Positions 53,175 through 61,598 of a stretch of DNA of 64,000 nt are shown here, in pieces. Below the pieces are notes generated by a model, which saw only the letters and a list, made by a program, of their open reading frames with translations, was not told where the DNA came from and did no database searches. How positions within the stretch are numbered: position 1 is the first letter of the stretch; every line of letters starts with the position of its first letter. The stretch is from Olsenella sp. Marseille-P4559 (GTDB taxonomy: Bacteria; Actinomycetota; Coriobacteriia; Coriobacteriales; Atopobiaceae): positions 54,690-118,689 of the forward strand of contig NZ_LR027575.1 of assembly GCF_900605015.1 (NCBI RefSeq), read 5' to 3'. Made by a program: the position numbers and the translations under genes.

Positions 53175-53347
53175 TCGTGCGTGCGCACACGTGAGACTGT
53201 CTGCCCGATTGGCCCTTCTGAGGCGGGACTGTGGCAAGAAGGCGCGATTCTGCGTACGCACGAACGGGGTTATCTGACAAGGCCCCGGTGTTTGCCCAGT
53301 TGGCTGAGAGGTGCTTGTCAGGGAAGTGCGATTCTGCGTACGCACGA
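53175..53347. repeat. Intergenic repeats around TGCGTACGCACGA
   Basis: The 20-nt string GCGATTCTGCGTACGCACGA occurs twice in direct orientation, at 53244-53263 and 53328-53347. An inverted, diverged version (TCGTGCGTGCGCA) lies at 53175-53187. The core TGCGTACGCA is itself palindromic. No coding frame here is credible. Unknown family; could be a protein-binding array or a dispersed repeat. Confidence 0.6.
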
Positions 53348-53443
53348 TGGCGCAATCCCACCATGGGACGGGCCCTGCGGCCGAGTGGTGATAACAGGTC
53401 ATTGTAAATGCAATGCACACAAGGGTTAGCTGTTCAGATGCAT

Positions 53444-53824
53444 AACGGTATATAAAATTTCAAATCAAGAATTACCGTTGGCGATACGGGTTCAACCGTT
53501 CGCCTGTATTGGGGGCCACTTCCAGGGAGCACGGGGATAACATCCGTATAGCAAAAAATAAATAAGCAGATAAAAAAACTCTTTGGCAGATTCACCGATG
53601 AGAACACCGTGGCCTTCGGGCTTATCACCAATGGAAACCAGGGCCACCCTCCCGGCGTCTGCCAATGAGAGCAAACACCCCGCATGTCAGTTCAACCGCG
53701 CACCTGCCGGCAGTCACGATGGCTGCATTGGCGAGCTCCGATAGCTCGCTGAGAGCGCGGCACCTTCAGACAACACATCAGCGAAAGCGCACCCGCTGGA
53801 ACCGCATCCGGTTCCCGGCGGGCG
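53444..53824 (+). promoter_or_regulatory. Structured leader of the purine permease gene
   Basis: Hairpins visible by eye: AACGGTA/TACCGTT (53444-53450, 53473-53479); GGCGA-t-ACGG/CCGTTCGCC (53480-53504); GCGAGCT/AGCTCGC (53731-53749); and a long stem 53787-53804 with 53808-53824, ending 20 bp before the ribosome site. TTAGCT (53426), 17 bp, TATATA (53449) is a possible promoter; it overlaps the first arm, so a start further down would drop that stem. An A-rich stretch lies at 53550-53580. No known purine riboswitch core is recognisable. Together with the repeats this fills the 789-bp gap after bmp2. Confidence 0.4.
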
Positions 53825-53863
53825 CAAGCAGTCGGTTATCCGAGATAAGGAGTGATGCGCTGT

Positions 53864-55246
53864 ATGGAGAAGACGCTGGACAAGATCTTCCACCTGAGGG
53901 AGCGTGGGACAAACGTGAGGACCGAGCTTCTCGCCGGCCTCACAACGTTTGTCACCGCTGCCTACATCCTTGCGGTCAACCCCTCAGTCCTTGCGGCTAC
54001 GGGCATGCCTCAGGACGCCCTCTTCACGGCAACGGTCCTCATCTCGACCATCGGCACGCTGCTCATGGCAGCACTCACGAACTACCCGTTCATCCTGGCG
54101 CCGGGCATGGGCATCAACGCCTACTTCGCCTACACGGTCTGCCTGGGCATGGGCTACTCGTGGCAGGTGGCGCTCACGGCAATCTTCGTCGAGGGCATCA
54201 TCTTTGTGATCCTGTCGCTCACCAACGTACGAGAGGCGATATTCAATGCGATTCCGGTGAACCTCAAGTACGCGATCACCGTCGGCGTGGGCCTCTTCAT
54301 CACCATCATTGGCCTCAAGAACTCTGGCCTCGTGATCTCGAACGAATCCACGCTCGTCTCGATGTTCTCGTTCCACGGCTCGATCGAGGCAGGGACGTTC
54401 TCCACGGCCGGCATCTCTGCCCTTCTGGCCCTCGTCGGCATCGTGATCACCGCCATCCTCGTGTGCAACGGCGTGAAGGGCAACATCCTTCTGGGCATTC
54501 TCATCACGTGGGGGCTTGGCATCATCTGCCAGCTCACGGGCATCTATGCGCCCAACCCCGAGGCCGGCTTCGCAAGCCTGCTGCCGGACTTCTCGACCGG
54601 CCTCTCTGTCCCCTCGATTGCGCCCATCGCCTTCAAGCTCGACTTCTCGAACTTCTTCACGGTTGGGTTTGCCTCGGTGGTATTCGCGTTCCTCTTCACG
54701 AACCTCTTCGATACCATCGGCACGCTAATCGGCGCTGCCTCCAAGGCAGACCTTCTCGACGAGAATGGCAAGCTCCCCAACGTCAAGGGCGCCCTGCTTG
54801 CCGAGTCCTGCGCCACCACGCTGGCGGGCCTTATCGGTACCTCCTCCACTGCCACGGCTGTCGAGTGCACCGCCGGCATTGCCCAGGGTGGCCGTACGGG
54901 CCTCACCGGTGTCACGACCGCCCTCCTGTTCCTGCTATCGCTGTTCCTCTCGCCGATCTTTTTGGCCATCCCGTCGTTTGCCACGGCTCCCGCACTAGTC
55001 ATCGTCGGCTTCATGATGTTTGGCGCCGTCACGAGGATTGACTGGGGGACCGCAACCGAGGCGCTCCCTGCGTTTGTGGCCATCGTCGCCATGCCCTTCA
55101 TGTACTCCATCGCCGAGGGCATCTCGCTTGGCATCATCTCCTACGTGGCGATCAACGCCTGTTCAGGTGCCGAGAACCGCAAGAGGATCAGCGTTGTCAT
55201 GTGGGTCCTGTTCGTCCTGTTCTGCCTGAAGTACTTCTTCATTTAG
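53864..55246 (+). CDS. AzgA-type purine permease (NCS2/GHP family)
   Basis: Proton-coupled uptake of adenine, guanine or hypoxanthine. The 460-aa product begins MEKTLDKIFHLRERGTNVRT. Earlier in-frame GTG/ATG codons at 53852 and 53855 overlap or crowd the AAGGAG site (53847-53852); 53864 has better spacing and matches family starts. Features: TELLAGLTTFVTAAYILAVN, PFILAPGMGINAYFAYTV, FLFTNLFDTIGTLIGAAS and TSSTATAVECTAGIAQGGRT, all typical of AzgA-type carriers; about 12 membrane segments. Exact base specificity unknown. It stands between nucleoside import genes and guanine deaminase. Confidence 0.9.
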   Translation: MEKTLDKIFHLRERGTNVRTELLAGLTTFVTAAYILAVNPSVLAATGMPQDALFTATVLISTIGTLLMAALTNYPFILAPGMGINAYFAYTVCLGMGYSWQVALTAIFVEGIIFVILSLTNVREAIFNAIPVNLKYAITVGVGLFITIIGLKNSGLVISNESTLVSMFSFHGSIEAGTFSTAGISALLALVGIVITAILVCNGVKGNILLGILITWGLGIICQLTGIYAPNPEAGFASLLPDFSTGLSVPSIAPIAFKLDFSNFFTVGFASVVFAFLFTNLFDTIGTLIGAASKADLLDENGKLPNVKGALLAESCATTLAGLIGTSSTATAVECTAGIAQGGRTGLTGVTTALLFLLSLFLSPIFLAIPSFATAPALVIVGFMMFGAVTRIDWGTATEALPAFVAIVAMPFMYSIAEGISLGIISYVAINACSGAENRKRISVVMWVLFVLFCLKYFFI

Positions 55247-55318
55247 GGCATCGCTTGGGTATGGACCGCCTGCTGGCATGATGGACGCGCCTGCGTGCCG
55301 GCAACGGGCACAATAGGT

Positions 55319-55338
55319 GTGGGCGCCTGGACGCCCAC
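55319..55338 (+). promoter_or_regulatory. Small hairpin in the guanine deaminase leader
   Basis: GTGGGCG-CCTGGA-CGCCCAC, a perfect 7-bp stem 20 bp before the deaminase ATG. It precedes the AAAGGAAAGAGG ribosome site without covering it. Confidence 0.4.
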
Positions 55339-55358
55339 CCAAAGGAAAGAGGCTTTAC

Positions 55359-56642
55359 ATGTCTGAGAAAACCTTCGCGATTCATGGTGACATCGTCTGG
55401 TCGCGCGACCGGGCAAACCTTCAGTGGGCGAAGGACGGCTACCTCGTGGTGGTAGGCGGCGTCTCCAAGGGCGTCTTCCAGGAGCTTCCCGCCGAGTATG
55501 AGGGGATCGAGGTCATCGACCACGCCGGAAAGCTCGTGATTCCCGGCATGACCGACATCCACGTCCACGCGCCGCAATATGGCTTCCGCGGCCTGGGCAT
55601 GGACCTCGAGCTGCTCGAGTGGCTCAACACCCACACCTTCCCCGAGGAGAGCAAGTACGCAAACCTCGAGTACGCCGACAAGGCCTACGGAATCTTTGCC
55701 GGCGACCTTCTGCACTCGCCGACGACGCGCGCCGTGGTCTTTGGCACCATGCACGTCGAGCCCACAGAGCTGCTCATGGACAAGCTTGAGTCCACGGGCC
55801 TCAAGACGTATGTGGGCAAGGTCAACATGGACCGCAACAGCCCCGACTACCTCTGCGAGAAGGACGCTGCCACCTCGCTTGCCGACACGGTGCGCTGGCT
55901 GGATGACGTCGAGGCCAAGGGGTATGGCAACACCCGTCCCATCCTCACGCCGCGCTTCACGCCCACCTGCTCCGATGAGCTCATGGGGGGTCTCGGCAAG
56001 CTGAAGCAGGAGCGTGGCCTGCCGCTGCAGTCCCACCTCTCCGAGAACCTCTCGGAGATTGATTGGGTCCACGGCCTGTGCCCCTGGTCGTCCTGCTACG
56101 GACAGACCTACGAGCACTTTGGTGAGATGGACGGCGAGGGCAAGGTCGTGATGGCCCACTGCAACTACTCGACGGACGAGGAGGTTGCCATCCTCAAGCG
56201 CCACAACGTCTTCGTGGCCACCTGCCCGCAGTCCAACATGCAGCTCTCGAGCGGCATCGCGCCCATTCGGCGCTATCTCGTGGAGGGCGTGCACGTGGGT
56301 CTCGGAACGGACGTGGCCGGCGGCGCCACGCTCTCGATGTTCCGTGCGGTGGCAGACCTCGTCGGCTGCTCCAAGCTGCGTTGGCGCCTCGTCGACCAGA
56401 ACCTCAAGCCCCTCTCGACCGCCGAGGCCCTCTACATCGCCACGGTAGGCGGTGGCTCGTTCTTTGGGAAGGTGGGCAGCTTCGAGCGCGGCTTTGAGGT
56501 CGATGCCCTGGTGCTCGATGACTCGGGGATCCGCACGCCGCTCGACTGCGACCCCGCGGAGCGCGTTGAACGCTACATGTACCTTGCCGAGGAAGGTGGG
56601 CGCATCGTTGAGAAGTACGTCGCGGGCGTGCGCGTGCTCTAG
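55359..56642 (+). CDS. guaD: Guanine deaminase, amidohydrolase superfamily
   Basis: Converts guanine to xanthine and ammonia. The 427-aa product (MSEKTFAIHGDIVWSRD) has the metal motif PGMTDIHVHAPQYGFRGLGM, TRAVVFGTMHVEPTELL, LTPRFTPTCSDELM, QSHLSENLSEIDWV, MAHCNYS and the metal Asp in GLGTDVAGGATLSM: the GuaD set. ATG 55359 follows AAAGGAAAGAGG; the frame reaching to 55317 includes the leader hairpin and is not used. It feeds xanthine to xdhABC downstream and is chemically redundant with the CDA-fold deaminase at 51433. Confidence 0.92.
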   Translation: MSEKTFAIHGDIVWSRDRANLQWAKDGYLVVVGGVSKGVFQELPAEYEGIEVIDHAGKLVIPGMTDIHVHAPQYGFRGLGMDLELLEWLNTHTFPEESKYANLEYADKAYGIFAGDLLHSPTTRAVVFGTMHVEPTELLMDKLESTGLKTYVGKVNMDRNSPDYLCEKDAATSLADTVRWLDDVEAKGYGNTRPILTPRFTPTCSDELMGGLGKLKQERGLPLQSHLSENLSEIDWVHGLCPWSSCYGQTYEHFGEMDGEGKVVMAHCNYSTDEEVAILKRHNVFVATCPQSNMQLSSGIAPIRRYLVEGVHVGLGTDVAGGATLSMFRAVADLVGCSKLRWRLVDQNLKPLSTAEALYIATVGGGSFFGKVGSFERGFEVDALVLDDSGIRTPLDCDPAERVERYMYLAEEGGRIVEKYVAGVRVL

Positions 56643-56832
56643 CGGCCCTTCTGGCTGCCGGCGTCTCATGCGGACGCCTGCAGTCCGTCGTTTTGGGAGT
56701 GTTGGCTGTTTACTGAATGATGACCAGCTTGGAGGGGTTATGCAAGGATATGGTGAACGAGTGCGCCCATCCGTTCTTTCCGGGCCGCTCGCCGCATTCT
56801 CCGTGCGGCATGCTGTATTGGAACTAACATTT

Positions 56833-56849
56833 TGTAATGAGGCATTACA
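56833..56849 (+). promoter_or_regulatory. Palindrome upstream of xdhA
   Basis: TGTAATG-AGG-CATTACA is a perfect 7-bp inverted repeat 24 bp before the xdhA start, in an AT-rich patch. It could be the operator of a purine-responsive repressor. No other exact copy was seen in the window. Confidence 0.45.
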
Positions 56850-56873
56850 TCTTTCTATGAGAGGGGGCACGTC

Positions 56874-59216
56874 ATGGAGCAGCTGAAGGAGGTTGGGCGT
56901 CCCGCCAAGCGTGTTGACGCGTATGACAAGGTCACGGGACGTGCGATGTTTGCCGATGACCTCTGTCCCAAACCCTGCCTGGTGGCGAAGATCCTTCATT
57001 CCACAATCGGCAATGGACGCGTGGTCTCCATCGATACCGAGGAGGCCAAAAGGGTGCCGGGCGTCATCGGAGTCTTTACCTGCTTTGACGTGCCAGATAT
57101 CAAATATCCCGTGGCCGGGCACCCCTGGTACTCAGACTCCGCTGCCGAAAAGCGCGACAAGGCCGACAGGAGGCTGCTCGATGACCGCGTGCGCATCTAC
57201 GGTGACAACATCGCGGCCGTGGTTGCCGAGGACGACGTGACCGCCGACCGCGCGCTACGCAAGATCAAGGTGGAGTACGAAGAGTACCCGGTTGTCTACG
57301 ACGCGCGCGAGTCTCTCAAGGGCACGAACCCGCCCGTGCAGGACCGCTGGCCGGACAACCTCGCGGCGCACACGCTTGTCGAGACGAGCAAGGAGGACCT
57401 CGAGAAGCTGGGCTACGCGTCCTTCGACGAGGCGCTTGACGACCCTGCCTACCATCGCTTCTCCATCAAGACCTTCACGGGCGATCAGAGCCAGGCGCAC
57501 ATCGAGGTGTGCGTCTCGTACTGCTATGAGGAGAACGGCAAGATCACCTGCGTCTCGTCCACCCAGATTCCCCACATCTGCCGGCGCATCATTGGACAGG
57601 CGCTTGGCATCCCCTGGGGCCGCGTGCGCGTGATCAAGCCCTATATCGGCGGCGGCTTTGGCACGAAGCAGGACATCCACTATGAGCCGCTGAACGCGTG
57701 GCTCTGCCACCAGGTGGGTGGCCGCTGCGTCAAGCTCGAGCTTACGCGCGAGGAGTGCTTCTGGGACACCTCCGGACGCCAGCCCAAGGACTTCGAAGTG
57801 GAAGGCAGCGTAGGCGATGACATGCGCCTGCATGCCCGTTCCATCAAGGGCTGGTCGAACACCGGCGGCTACATCCACCATGGGCACGCGATCGTGCTCA
57901 ATTCCGTCAACAGCTTCCGGTGGCTCTATCACACCTGCGAACAGGCTGTCCGTTGCGAGGCGTGGACCGTCTTCACCAACGGCCCGCATACCGGCGCCAT
58001 GCGTGCCTATGGAGTGCCGGAAGGCGTCTGGACCGCTGAATGCCTCATGTCGGACATCGCCTACGACATGGGGTGGGATGGTGTCGAGTTCCGTCTGAAG
58101 AACGCCATTGCCCCTGGCTACGTGGATGAGTTCAGCCCTGGCAACACGATCTCCTATCGCACCGATGGCCTGCGTGCCTGCGTCGAGCGCGGCCGCGAGT
58201 ACATCGAGTGGGACAAGAAGAAGAAAGAGTACGCAGGCGAGACGGGCCCCATTCGCCATGGTGTTGGCGTCGCCTTCTTCGTGTACAAGACGGCCGTGGC
58301 GCCGTTTGCGCTCGAGACGGCAACATCCCAGATCACGCTCAACCAAGACGGCTCGTTCCAGCTGCAGATGGGCGCTACCGAGATTGGCCAGGGTGCCGAT
58401 ACCGTGTTCAGCCAGATGGCCGCCGAGGCCATTGGCGTGGACACCGAGGACATCCATGTCGTGAGCTTCCAGGACACTGATGTCACGCCCTACGACGCGG
58501 GGGCCTACGCCTCTCGTCAGACCTTTGTCTCGGGCACGGCCTGCAAGGAGGCGGGGCAGAAGCTCCGTGCCAAGATCCTGGCCTTCGCGAAGGGCCTCTA
58601 TCCAGACTCCCAGAGCGAACTCGACCTGCGTGACCATGCCATCTACGACAGCGGGGACAACAAGCTCTGCAGCCTGGAGGACCTTGCCCTGGAGGCGTAT
58701 TACAACATCCACCAGAACGACCAGCTCTCTGCACGTGCGACGGTGAACATCCACCAGAACGCGATCGCTACCGGCTGCACGTTCTGCGACGTGACAGTTG
58801 ACATGCCGCTCGCGCAGGTGACCATCAACAAGATCATCTCGGTACAGGACAACGGCCAGACCATCAACCCCAAGCTTGTGGAGCAGCAGATTCACGGCGG
58901 CATGGCGCAGAGCATAGGCTTTGCCCTCTCCGAGGAGGTCCTCGTCGATCCCAGGACCGGTCGTGTGCGCAACCCCACGCTGCTTGACTACAAGGTTCCG
59001 ACCACCATGGACGTGCCCGACCTTAAGGCCGAGAACATCCAGACATACGATCCTATGGGCCCCTATGGCAACAAGGCTGTGGGAGAGACCCCGATCATCA
59101 GCCCCGCGCCGGCAATCCGCGACGCGATCCTCGACGCGACGGGCGTCAAGTTCTACGAGATGCCCATGACCCCACAGCGACTCTTCGAGGGCTTCAAGAG
59201 GGAGGGACTCATCTGA
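56874..59216 (+). CDS. xdhA: Xanthine dehydrogenase molybdenum-binding subunit
   Basis: Large subunit of the three-part xanthine dehydrogenase. The 780-aa product shows RVDAYDKVTGRAMFADDL, the substrate/cofactor motifs PYIGGGFGTKQDIHYEPL, TGAMRAYGVPEGVWTAEC, MGATEIGQGADTVFSQM and the C-terminal NKAVGETPIISPAPAIRDAI carrying the catalytic Glu. No FeS or FAD domain is fused; these are the next two genes, with overlapping ends (stop/start share bases at 59216). ATG 56874 follows GAGAGGGGGCACGTC. Length matches XdhA-type subunits. Confidence 0.93.
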   Translation: MEQLKEVGRPAKRVDAYDKVTGRAMFADDLCPKPCLVAKILHSTIGNGRVVSIDTEEAKRVPGVIGVFTCFDVPDIKYPVAGHPWYSDSAAEKRDKADRRLLDDRVRIYGDNIAAVVAEDDVTADRALRKIKVEYEEYPVVYDARESLKGTNPPVQDRWPDNLAAHTLVETSKEDLEKLGYASFDEALDDPAYHRFSIKTFTGDQSQAHIEVCVSYCYEENGKITCVSSTQIPHICRRIIGQALGIPWGRVRVIKPYIGGGFGTKQDIHYEPLNAWLCHQVGGRCVKLELTREECFWDTSGRQPKDFEVEGSVGDDMRLHARSIKGWSNTGGYIHHGHAIVLNSVNSFRWLYHTCEQAVRCEAWTVFTNGPHTGAMRAYGVPEGVWTAECLMSDIAYDMGWDGVEFRLKNAIAPGYVDEFSPGNTISYRTDGLRACVERGREYIEWDKKKKEYAGETGPIRHGVGVAFFVYKTAVAPFALETATSQITLNQDGSFQLQMGATEIGQGADTVFSQMAAEAIGVDTEDIHVVSFQDTDVTPYDAGAYASRQTFVSGTACKEAGQKLRAKILAFAKGLYPDSQSELDLRDHAIYDSGDNKLCSLEDLALEAYYNIHQNDQLSARATVNIHQNAIATGCTFCDVTVDMPLAQVTINKIISVQDNGQTINPKLVEQQIHGGMAQSIGFALSEEVLVDPRTGRVRNPTLLDYKVPTTMDVPDLKAENIQTYDPMGPYGNKAVGETPIISPAPAIRDAILDATGVKFYEMPMTPQRLFEGFKREGLI

Positions 59217-60097
59217 TGTATGACATCGAATCGCTCTACGAGGCCACAAGCGTGGATGACGCATGCCGTGCCTTGGCCGAGGACCCCCAGGCCATTGTGG
59301 TGGCCGGTGGCACCGACGTGCTCGTGAAGGTGCGCGAGGGCAAGTTTGCGGGCGCCCACCTGGTCTCCATCCACGGCCTTTCTGACGAGCTCGACGGCGT
59401 CACGCTCGCCGATGACGGAACGGTAGAGATCGGCCCCCTCACGTGGTTCCACCACGTGACCACCTCGCCTGTGATCCAGGCAACCGTGCCCACGCTGGGC
59501 GAGGCGTGCGACACGCCCGGCGGCCCGCAGCTGCGCGTCTCGGGTACCATAGGCGGCAACGTGTGCAACGCCGCCACTTCTGCAGATTCCGCCTCGACGC
59601 TCTTTGCGTACGGCGCGCTTCTCGACGTGCGCTCTGTGCGAGGAGAGCGCACCATCCCCATCGAGGAGTGGTACACGGGCCCCGGCCGCTCCGTGCGGGA
59701 GCGTGACGAGGTGCTGGTGCGCATCCGCATCCCACGCAGCCACTACGAGGGCTTTACCGGCCATTATATCAAGTATGGCAAGAGGCGGGCCCTCGAGATC
59801 GCCACGATGGGCTGCTGCTGCCTGGTAAAGCTTTCGACCGATAAGGCCACTGTCGACGACATCCGCCTAGCCTTTGGCGTTGCGGCCCCCACGCCCATGC
59901 GTGCGCGTGGCGCCGAGGATGGCGTGCGCGGCCTTCCAGTGGCCGAGGCCGTCGAGAAGATCGGCGAGCTGGCCCAGGCAGACACGAACCCGCGTGACTC
60001 GTGGCGTGCGTCCAAGGACTTCCGGCTGCAGCTCATCAAGGAGATGTCGAAGCGTGCGCTTGCCGAGGGTGCGCGTAGGGGAGGAGCTGATATCTAA
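59216..60097 (+). CDS. xdhB: Xanthine dehydrogenase FAD-binding subunit
   Basis: The 293-aa flavin subunit of the CoxM/XdhB family binds FAD and passes electrons to NAD. Motifs: AIVVAGGTDVLVKVREGKFA, SGTIGGNVCNAATSADSAST, and a C-terminal CO-dehydrogenase flavoprotein domain (VAAPTPMRARGAEDG). The start overlaps the stop of xdhA, and its stop overlaps the ATG of xdhC, giving coupled translation of the complex. Confidence 0.93.
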   Translation: MYDIESLYEATSVDDACRALAEDPQAIVVAGGTDVLVKVREGKFAGAHLVSIHGLSDELDGVTLADDGTVEIGPLTWFHHVTTSPVIQATVPTLGEACDTPGGPQLRVSGTIGGNVCNAATSADSASTLFAYGALLDVRSVRGERTIPIEEWYTGPGRSVRERDEVLVRIRIPRSHYEGFTGHYIKYGKRRALEIATMGCCCLVKLSTDKATVDDIRLAFGVAAPTPMRARGAEDGVRGLPVAEAVEKIGELAQADTNPRDSWRASKDFRLQLIKEMSKRALAEGARRGGADI

Positions 60098-60609
60098 TGG
60101 ACATGAGGATCCTCAAGTGCACCGTCAACGGGAGGCCCGTGCAGGTTGGCTATGACCCGCGCGAGTCCCTTCTCGACACGCTTCGCGACAGGCTCCATCT
60201 CACGGGCGTCAAGCGTGGATGCGAGGTGGGGGAGTGCGGGGCCTGCACCGTCCTTGTCGATGGCGTGGCCACAGACTCCTGCCTGTACCTTACCGACTGG
60301 GCACAGGGCAGAGACATCCTCACCGTGGAGGGCCTCCAGGCAAAAGATGGCACGCTCGACCCCGTCCAGCAGGCATTTATTGACGAGTTTGCCGTCCAGT
60401 GCGGCTTCTGCATCCCCGGCATCATCATGAGTGCGGTCGAGATGGAGCGCTCGGGCAGGACCTACACGCGCGACGAGATTCGCAAGTGCCTCTCGGGGCA
60501 CCTGTGCCGCTGCACCGGCTACGAGAACATCGTGAACGCGGTCGAGAAGGCCGTGGACGTGATGGATGGCGTTGTGGGTGGGGGTGCCTCAAAGCCTGTG
60601 GAGGCGTAG
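60097..60609 (+). CDS. xdhC: Xanthine dehydrogenase [2Fe-2S] subunit
   Basis: The 170-aa iron-sulfur subunit has a plant-type [2Fe-2S] cluster (C42, C47, C50, C62: GCEVGECGACTVLVDG) and a second in the alpha-helical domain (C102, C105, C137, C139: QCGFCIPGIIMS, GHLCRCTGYENI). It relays electrons from the Mo site in XdhA to FAD in XdhB. Here xdhC means the FeS subunit as in E. coli, not the XdhC maturation factor of Rhodobacter, which is absent from the window. A convergent gene follows after 81 bp. Confidence 0.93.
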   Translation: MDMRILKCTVNGRPVQVGYDPRESLLDTLRDRLHLTGVKRGCEVGECGACTVLVDGVATDSCLYLTDWAQGRDILTVEGLQAKDGTLDPVQQAFIDEFAVQCGFCIPGIIMSAVEMERSGRTYTRDEIRKCLSGHLCRCTGYENIVNAVEKAVDVMDGVVGGGASKPVEA

Positions 60610-60690
60610 CCGTTCTCGACCTGCGTTGTGGGCGGGGTCGTCGCGGTCGCGGCGATCCCGTTCTTGGCTGCCGGCGGTTGTCGCCGTGCC

Positions 60691-61197
60691 CTACCCCCAG
60701 CTCACGATAATGGTGCTGTTGTCGTGTATGCCCTCGGCGGCAAGCTCCTCTCCTGCCTTCACGTCGTAACCTGTGCGACGCAGACGGCGCAGGAAGGCCA
60801 CAAGCTTGGCGTTGTACTCGTTGAGCAGGCGCATCTGCTGCCGCGGAGAGATTAGTGCCTGCTCGCGCCCGTGGATGATGGACGAGATCGCATCCGCCAC
60901 AAGCACGTTGCTGTTGGCGAGGAGGTCGTTGTAGAACGCATTGCCAGCCCCGGCGCAGTCCGTCTCGCCCGGGGCAAACTTGAGCATCACCGACGTCCTG
61001 CCGTACATGGCATAGGTGCGGATGCGTGTGCTGGTCTGCCCCTCTGCGTTGTGCATGGCCCAGCGCAGGGCATTCTCAGCAAGGGTATCGGCCTCTGCCT
61101 GGGAGCGGCCAGGCTTCGCGTTTGCCGTGAGGGCTCTAGCCTCATCAGCAGGGATGAGCTCGGTGGGCTGTGGCATCTGTGAGACCGTCTCAGGCAT
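60691..61197 (-). CDS. Hypothetical protein, 168 aa, unknown family
   Basis: I do not recognise it. It starts MPETVSQMPQPTELIPADEA at 61197 after CGGAGGAC; the extension to 61383 has no conserved character. The C-terminal two thirds look folded (RIRTYAMYGRTSVMLKFAPG, then a helical NAFYNDLLANSNVLVADAIS, and a final GYDVKAGEELAAEGI). No signal peptide or membrane segment. Its first 17 codons and upstream region recur in degenerate form at 63133-63198, showing that the divergent promoter region was duplicated. It faces away from the C_GCAxxG gene. Confidence 0.7.
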   Translation of the reverse strand: MPETVSQMPQPTELIPADEARALTANAKPGRSQAEADTLAENALRWAMHNAEGQTSTRIRTYAMYGRTSVMLKFAPGETDCAGAGNAFYNDLLANSNVLVADAISSIIHGREQALISPRQQMRLLNEYNAKLVAFLRRLRRTGYDVKAGEELAAEGIHDNSTIIVSWG

Positions 61198-61212
61198 GAT
61201 GTCCTCCGTTCT
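61147..61212 (-). repeat. Duplicated segment B, copy 1 (start of the 168-aa gene)
   Basis: 66 nt matching 63133-63198 with seven differences, all transitions (by hand). It includes the ATG and the first 17 codons of the minus-strand gene. Confidence 0.85.
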
Positions 61213-61487
61213 GGAACCGCACCCCGCGGCAGGCCTGCTGGGTCGCGAGCGTCGTCCAGCCGATGATACCGCGAACTCCCTCCGGCCGGGGGACAATCCG
61301 ACCAGGGGACGGCCCGCCACCGTGGGCGTGCGCGCGGTCCCCCGGAGTTCCCCGCCGCTCGTCGAACGGGAGCCTAATGACAAGTTAGGCTTCCTTACAA
61401 ACTGTTATCATCCGCTGTGGCACCGTTATGCATGGGCATGGATAGCGGTGCCCATTGCGGTCGCCCGCTGGGACACGGTTGGCGTGA

Positions 61488-61598
61488 GGACGCGCCCGGA
61501 CGGGGGAGTTGAAAACAGAAGAGGCACTCCGCAGGGCCTTCCCGGACGTGAGGACGTCAGCCATGCGTGGGCACAGGAGAGGAGCCACTATGGCAAAC
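61488..61598 (+). repeat. Duplicated leader segment A, copy 1 (before the C_GCAxxG gene)
   Basis: 111 nt matching 63229-63340 with nine substitutions, all transitions, and one inserted C in copy 2. It contains GACGT-GAGG-ACGTC and CCA-TGCG-TGG mini-hairpins and the AGGAGAGGAG ribosome site, and reaches into the first codons (ATG GCA AAC). The divergent gap 61198-61589 otherwise holds a TATCAT-type -10 candidate at about 61407. Confidence 0.85.

Noticed and set aside
53244-53347. CRISPR array
   Set aside because: Only two direct 20-nt copies, no regular spacers, no cas genes.
53137-53418. Small minus-strand ORF with RAYAES repeats
   Set aside because: The repeat in the peptide is just the DNA repeat GCGATTCTGCGTACGCACGA translated; two frames give similar repeats, so it is not a gene.
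53444-53860. Classical purine (xpt-type) riboswitch
   Set aside because: I could not find the three-way junction core; only unrelated hairpins.
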